From: DASUSF01 sp036375275
Lineage (GTDB): Bacteria; Pseudomonadota; Alphaproteobacteria; Geminicoccales; Geminicoccaceae
Direction of reading: 5' to 3'
Assembly: GCA_036375275.1 (NCBI GenBank)
Contig: DASUSF010000199.1
Location: 1-10,214 of the forward strand
Length of the DNA: 10,214 nt
Shown here: one piece after another, positions 6,684 through 10,214 of the stretch
Numbering within the stretch: position 1 is the stretch's first letter
Layout of the letters: each line of letters begins with the position of its first letter
Translations under genes and position numbers: made by a program
The notes under the pieces: model-generated
Told to the model about the DNA's origin: nothing
Seen by the model: the letters and a program-made list of their open reading frames with translations, nothing else
The model's database searches: none

Positions 6684-7793
6684 ATGCAGCGACGTCATGC
6701 ACTCAAGGCCGGCGGGCTCGGGCTCGCGGCCACCACGCTCGCCGCGCCGGCGATCGGCCAGGAGCGGATCCGCTGGCGCATGGTCACGACCTGGCCGAAG
6801 AACGCCCCCGGGGTCGGGACCAGCGCGCAACGCGTGGCCGATCGGATCGGCGCGATGAGCGGCGGCCGGCTGGAGGTCGAGCTGTTCGCCGCCGGTGAGC
6901 TGGTCCCCGCCTTCGAGGCTCTGGATGCCGTCCAGCGCGGGGTCGCCGAGATGAGCCACTCGGCGTCCTTCTTCTGGCTCGGCAAGTCCCCGGCGCTGAA
7001 CTACTTCGGCTCGATCCCCTTTGGGCTGACCAAGGCCGAGATCGAGGGCTGGCTCCTGTTCGGCGACGGCGCCGGGCTCTGGCGGGAGGCGATGGCCGGG
7101 TTCGACGTCCTGCCGTTCTATGCCGGCTCGAGCGGGACCTCGGCCGGCGGCTGGTTCCGGAAGGAGATCGTCCGGCTGGACGATCTGAGAGGCCTGAAGA
7201 TCCGGATCGCGGGGCTCGGCGCGGAAGTGATGCGGCGGCTCGGCGCGACGCCCGTCCTGACCCCGCCCTCCGAGGTGTTCCAGGCCATGAGCACCGGGAC
7301 GGTCGACGCCGCCGAGCTGATCGGCCCCTGGAGCGATCCCGCGTTCGGCCTCGACCGGGTCGCCGACTACTATTACGTGCCCGGCTTCCATGAGATCGGC
7401 CCGACCGCGGAAGTGCTGATCAACCGCGCGGCGTTCGAGCGGCTGCCGGCCGACCTGAAGCCGTTGGTCGAAGGGGCGGTCATGGCGGAGGCGCTGGCGT
7501 ATGGCGCGGAGTACCGCTTCCACAACGTCATGGCGCTCGGCCCGCTGGTCGCCGAGCGCGGCGTCGAGCTCAGGGAATACCCGGAGGAGGTGGTCGCGGC
7601 TCTCGGCCGCGTGACGCTCGAGGTCCTGGAGGAGCTGGGCGACGCTGACCCCCTCACCCGGAAGATCCACCGCTCCTACATGGCGTTCCTCGAGCAGGCG
7701 ATCCCGTACGCCGACTGGTTCGACCGGCGGATCCTGGCGCAGCGCAGCCAGGCGCTCGCGTCGCTCGCCAGGGGCTGGCCGGGCAAGACCTGA
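6684..7793 (+). CDS. TakP/DctP-type TRAP transporter periplasmic substrate-binding protein
   Basis: Captures an organic acid in the periplasm for a sodium-driven TRAP transporter. The 369 residues begin with MQRRHALKAGGLGLAATTLA and APAIG, a twin-arginine-like signal peptide with cleavage near residue 25. The mature part has RMVTTWPKNAPG (32-43), FAAGELVPAFEALDAVQRG (68-86), the DLRGLKIRIAGLGAEVMRRLGATP core (167-190) with the conserved ligand-binding Arg174, and VDAAELIGPWSD (207-218) with Glu211. It then has YYYVPGFHEIGPTAEVLIN (229-247). This set resembles Rhodobacter TakP, which binds 2-oxo acids with sodium, more than dicarboxylate-binding DctP; the exact ligand is inference. The frame is open upstream to 6540, but this ATG has a GGGAGA ribosome site 7-10 bases ahead and gives a proper signal peptide. 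No DctQ or DctM gene is adjacent. It diverges from the riboswitch-led thi operon and converges on the iron-sulfur protein gene 10 bases beyond its stop. Confidence 0.9.
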   Translation: MQRRHALKAGGLGLAATTLAAPAIGQERIRWRMVTTWPKNAPGVGTSAQRVADRIGAMSGGRLEVELFAAGELVPAFEALDAVQRGVAEMSHSASFFWLGKSPALNYFGSIPFGLTKAEIEGWLLFGDGAGLWREAMAGFDVLPFYAGSSGTSAGGWFRKEIVRLDDLRGLKIRIAGLGAEVMRRLGATPVLTPPSEVFQAMSTGTVDAAELIGPWSDPAFGLDRVADYYYVPGFHEIGPTAEVLINRAAFERLPADLKPLVEGAVMAEALAYGAEYRFHNVMALGPLVAERGVELREYPEEVVAALGRVTLEVLEELGDADPLTRKIHRSYMAFLEQAIPYADWFDRRILAQRSQALASLARGWPGKT

Positions 7794-7803
7794 CGCGCGC
7801 CGA

Positions 7804-9090
7804 TCACGAGGCCGGCACGGGAGCCGGCTCGCCGGCCCGGCCGGAGCGGACCCGCTCGCGCGTGCCGCGCGCCTGCAGCAGGTTCTCGCGCACGCTCCGC
7901 TCCCGGGCGAGCGCGGCGATCCTGAGGCGCGCGGTGTCGATGCCGAGCGACCCGGCGGCGCACAGCCCGGCGAGGCGCGCCCAGACCACGCGCTTCTTCC
8001 AGACCTGGTGCGGCTGCCAGTCGTCGAGCGCGGCCGTGCCCACCTCCTCGCCGATGCGGATGAAGCCTGCGCTTTCCGCCGCGTCGAGCAGCTCGACCCC
8101 GCGCGCCGTCCGGGCGATCACGCCGTTGGTGCCCGGGTCCAGGTCCTCGGACGACGGGTCAGGCGCCCCGCCGGGCCAGGTGTCGGCGGCGGCGAGATCC
8201 GCGGCCTCGCCGATCCCGTCGGGGCAGATCTTGCAGCGGAAGGGCAGGGTCCAGGCGCGGTAGTCCTCCCCCCAGAAGTCGGTGTAGCGACGCTCGATCA
8301 CGCGCCCGTCCGTGGTCTCGATGCGGGTCGGCCCGGGACAGCCGTGGCCGCGGTAGCGGAACCCCCGGACCTCGTGCTCGGCGATCCCCTGCCGCGCCAG
8401 GAAGTCTGCGGTGCCGTCCGGCGGCATGTAGCCGCCGCAGACGGGGGTCAGCCAGTAGCGGACCAGCCGGTCGACCCGCGGGTCGTGCCGGGCCCAGTTC
8501 CGGAGCCCCGCGATGTCGCACGGCTTGCCGACGAACGCGAACGGCCGGCCGCGGTCCAGCACCTCCCGGACGTCGATCAGGGGTGGCGTCGGGCCGTAGC
8601 GCGAGCCCGCTCCCTCGAGCACCCCGGCCTCGGTGAAGCTGAGGGTGCGCTCGCCGAAGGTCGGAGGGTCGTTGGAGGCCTTGGCGTGGAGCACGAAGTC
8701 GACCCGGCCGCTCCGGACGAGGAACTGCCCGAGCGCGGTGAGGACGCCGCCGGTCGCGCCGCGGAAGCGGACCTCCGGATCGGCGGCCCAGGCGAGGACG
8801 ACACGGCGGACCGGCCCCCACACCGAATCGACCGGGGTCGCCTCGTCGATCTCCGCAGCCGGCAGCCCCTCGACCCGGATGCCGGGGCAGACGTCGTAGA
8901 TCCGGTCGACCGTCGCATGATCGAGCGGACCGACCGCCACCGGCCGCTGGTCGCCCGTGGTGGTCCGCACGACCCGGACCCGCTCCGGACCCGCGACGCT
9001 CTGGCAGAGGCCGCAGCCGATGCAGAGGCCCTCCTTCGCGATCCGCTCCAGCCGCGCCTCCGGCGACCTCGGCTCCCCGTGCCGCGTCAT
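7804..9090 (-). CDS. FrhB/FdhB-family (coenzyme F420 hydrogenase beta-subunit-like) iron-sulfur flavoprotein
   Basis: A 428-residue predicted soluble redox protein. The N-terminal GLCIGCGLCQSVAG (21-34) has Cys23, Cys26 and Cys29, with Cys68 in DVCPG completing a ferredoxin-like 4Fe-4S site. RGATGGVLTALGQFLV (110-125) is the signature of the FrhB N-domain. GSRYGPTPPLIDV and FAFVGKPCDIAGLRN (184-198, Cys191) start the C-domain, where further cysteines sit at 218 (PVCGGY), 251 (HGCPGP), 286 and 289 (FRCKICPDG). These could hold a second cluster beside a flavin. Relatives include F420-reducing hydrogenase beta subunits and 7-hydroxymethyl chlorophyll a reductase. In a proteobacterium the electron donor is probably ferredoxin rather than F420, and the substrate is unknown. 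The Arg/Ala-rich tail from about 380 looks family-unrelated. The ATG at 9088-9090 overlaps the VOC gene stop as ATGA and lacks a ribosome site, so translation is probably coupled. The frame runs open upstream but the N-terminus there is not coherent. Confidence 0.87.
   Translation of the reverse strand: MTRHGEPRSPEARLERIAKEGLCIGCGLCQSVAGPERVRVVRTTTGDQRPVAVGPLDHATVDRIYDVCPGIRVEGLPAAEIDEATPVDSVWGPVRRVVLAWAADPEVRFRGATGGVLTALGQFLVRSGRVDFVLHAKASNDPPTFGERTLSFTEAGVLEGAGSRYGPTPPLIDVREVLDRGRPFAFVGKPCDIAGLRNWARHDPRVDRLVRYWLTPVCGGYMPPDGTADFLARQGIAEHEVRGFRYRGHGCPGPTRIETTDGRVIERRYTDFWGEDYRAWTLPFRCKICPDGIGEAADLAAADTWPGGAPDPSSEDLDPGTNGVIARTARGVELLDAAESAGFIRIGEEVGTAALDDWQPHQVWKKRVVWARLAGLCAAGSLGIDTARLRIAALARERSVRENLLQARGTRERVRSGRAGEPAPVPAS
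7811..7828. other. Stem-loop at the convergent 3' ends
   Basis: GCCGGC (7811-7816) and GCCGGC (7823-7828) form a 6-bp self-complementary stem with a 6-base ACGGGA loop. It begins 18 bases past the TRAP protein stop and lies inside the last codons of the FrhB-like gene. There is no T-tract, so it is only a possible pause or 3'-end structure for the TRAP protein transcript, and it may simply reflect high GC. Confidence 0.25.
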
Positions 9091-9938
9091 CCGGCAGCCG
9101 CTCGGACGAACTCGAGCACCGCGCCGGAGGCGAGGTCCGGCGGGACGATCAGGGTGCCCTCGTCGCTGAGGGCGCACCGGAGGCCGTTCGCCTCCAGGAC
9201 GCGGCGGGTGTGGTCGAGGTCGCGGCTCCGCAGGACCAGCGCCTTCAGGTGGGGGCGCGGGCGGCGGGCGACGCGGCCGAAGCGCTCGGCGAAGGCGAGG
9301 GGGCCGAGGAAGCGGAGCGTCACCGCCCCGGCGGCCACCGTCAGCGTGTCCTCCTGCCGTTGGACCCGCGCCCCGAAGAGCGCGCGGTACGCGGCCTCGA
9401 CCGGCCCGAGATCGGCGGCGATGCCGATCACCTCGGCGAGCCCGATCGCGCCGTTGGGCTGCTCGAGATGATCCTTCCGCCAGACCACGTCCGGGGTGTG
9501 GTGCTGGCAGACGAACATCCAGGCGCCGGGACTCGCCTTCGGCTCGATCCGGGCGATGGTGAACGCCGCCTCCCGCGCGCCCTCGGGAAAGGCGACCGGC
9601 CGCGCGAACTCGACCGGCCCGCCGGAAGCGACGCCGGCGGCGGCGAACTCGGCCGCCGCGGCCTTGGCGTCGGCGGTCTTCATGGCGAGCCCGAACGGGC
9701 CCTCCCGTTCCTTGAGCTCGGCGACGAAGGGCGCGTTCAGCGGCGTCTCGTTCAGGACCGCGAGGAGCTCGACGTAGGTCCCGTCCGGGAACAGGAACGT
9801 GCTGTTCGCGGTGCCCATGACCGCGGAATGCACGCCGCGCGGGGTCAGCCGGAAGCCGAGCCGGGTCATCTGTTCCTCGGCCCGGTCGAGGTCGCGGACG
9901 AGCACGATGACGTGGTCGAGATCGCCGATGTTCTGCAT
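9087..9938 (-). CDS. VOC-superfamily glyoxalase-like domain protein
   Basis: A 283-residue cytosolic protein of the vicinal-oxygen-chelate fold, close to the glyoxalase-like domain group (Pfam Glyoxalase_3). The first beta-alpha-beta-beta-beta module opens with IGDLDHVIVLVRDLDRAEEQMTRLGF (4-29), with likely metal ligand His9, then GVHSAVMGTANSTFLF (35-50) and GTYVELLAV (53-61) with likely ligand Glu57. A mid-protein CQHHTPDVVWR (144-154) supplies further His residues. A second, weaker module runs from about 165 (IGLAEVIGIAADLGPVEAAYRALFG) to a closing SGAVLEFVRAA (271-281). The reaction cannot be told from sequence: this fold includes lyases, dioxygenases and isomerases. The ATG at 9936-9938 follows AGGAG and gives the standard LDHV opening; the frame upstream to 10055 is Arg/Pro-rich and not credible. 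It is the first gene of a two-gene unit with the FrhB-like protein (ATGA overlap). Confidence 0.86.
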   Translation of the reverse strand: MQNIGDLDHVIVLVRDLDRAEEQMTRLGFRLTPRGVHSAVMGTANSTFLFPDGTYVELLAVLNETPLNAPFVAELKEREGPFGLAMKTADAKAAAAEFAAAGVASGGPVEFARPVAFPEGAREAAFTIARIEPKASPGAWMFVCQHHTPDVVWRKDHLEQPNGAIGLAEVIGIAADLGPVEAAYRALFGARVQRQEDTLTVAAGAVTLRFLGPLAFAERFGRVARRPRPHLKALVLRSRDLDHTRRVLEANGLRCALSDEGTLIVPPDLASGAVLEFVRAAAG

Positions 9939-10214
9939 GGCTCCTCTCCCGCTCCCCCGCGACGGCAGCACGTCGGTCTGCCGCGCGGGCCGCCGCCGGG
10001 CCGGCCACGGACGGCCGGAGCGGTTCCACCTCCCGCCGAGCAAATGCGGGACCACGCCACCCGCGTCCGGCCGCTCCGCCGCGCCGCGCCATGGAGCGAG
10101 CCCCGGTAGCGCAGGAGCCGGACCCGCTCCACCTGCACATCTTCGCGGCGTTTGGCCGCGGTTTCAACGTATCGACGCGGTCCGGCAGGGGGGGCCTGAA
10201 TCAACCGCCGGTCT
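9939..10214. other. Non-coding leader region with inverted repeats upstream of the VOC gene
   Basis: I find no convincing gene in these 276 bases: the open frames encode Arg/Gly/Pro-rich strings with no family motif. It presumably holds the promoter and leader of the VOC/FrhB-like pair, but no clear -35/-10 pair is visible. CGGAGCGG (10016-10023) is complementary to CCGCTCCG (10071-10078), and inside it TCCCGC (10031-10036) pairs with GCGGGA (10046-10051), giving a nested hairpin. GAGCGGTTCCAC (10018-10029) is identical to 242-253 in palindromic repeat 1, so part of another repeat copy may lie here. The upstream gene is outside the window. Confidence 0.4.

Noticed and set aside
9091..10167. 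Open extension of the FrhB-like frame upstream of its ATG
   Set aside because: It overlaps the VOC gene out of frame and reads as Arg-rich noise; the conserved N-terminal cysteine motif starts shortly after the ATG at 9090.
9866..10204. Minus-strand open frame of 112 codons at the right end
   Set aside because: It overlaps the start of the VOC gene, is rich in Arg/Gly/Pro, and has no recognisable motif or ribosome site.

Overview
The window is about 10.2 kb of very GC-rich DNA (strong G/C preference at third codon positions). It most likely comes from an alphaproteobacterium, for example a rhodospirillid or hyphomicrobial relative. The reasons are the codon use, the palindromic intergenic repeats with TAGAGCA ends, a TakP-like TRAP solute-binding protein, and a TPP-riboswitch-led thiamin salvage operon. 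The genus cannot be fixed from the sequence alone. Nearly all genes lie on the minus strand. The exceptions are a gene fragment at the left edge and the TRAP binding protein.

Left part (1-3368). The 3' end of a plus-strand gene, probably an MBL-fold hydrolase, converges on a minus-strand gpmA (phosphoglycerate mutase). Between them are two adjacent palindromic repeats, and the outer end of the second supplies the gpmA stop codon. Upstream of gpmA are two minus-strand genes of unknown function: a predicted outer-membrane barrel protein with a probable TTG start, and a polytopic inner-membrane protein with a GTG start.

Centre (3486-6576). A compact minus-strand operon, thiM-thiE-thiD-tenA, has every junction as a 4-base ATGA overlap. 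A TPP riboswitch precedes it. A 10-base complementarity between the riboswitch 3' side and the sequence just before the thiM ribosome binding site suggests translational control. Together the enzymes salvage both halves of thiamin. TenA releases HMP from amino-HMP or thiamin breakdown products. ThiD makes HMP-PP, ThiM makes the thiazole phosphate, and ThiE joins them to thiamin phosphate. No de novo genes (thiC, thiG) or thiL are in view.

Right part (6684-10214). Diverging from the thi operon is a lone TakP/DctP-type TRAP periplasmic binding protein with a Tat-like signal. No membrane subunits are visible. It converges, with a 10-base gap, on a coupled minus-strand pair: a glyoxalase-like VOC protein followed by an FrhB/FdhB-family iron-sulfur flavoprotein, again with an ATGA overlap. 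The last 276 bases hold no convincing gene, only inverted repeats and presumably the promoter of that pair.

Most of the window is recognisable housekeeping or accessory metabolism. The parts that merit a second look are the repeat-donated gpmA stop, the riboswitch expression platform, the orphan TRAP binding protein, the VOC/FrhB-like pair, and the uncharacterised envelope protein pair.
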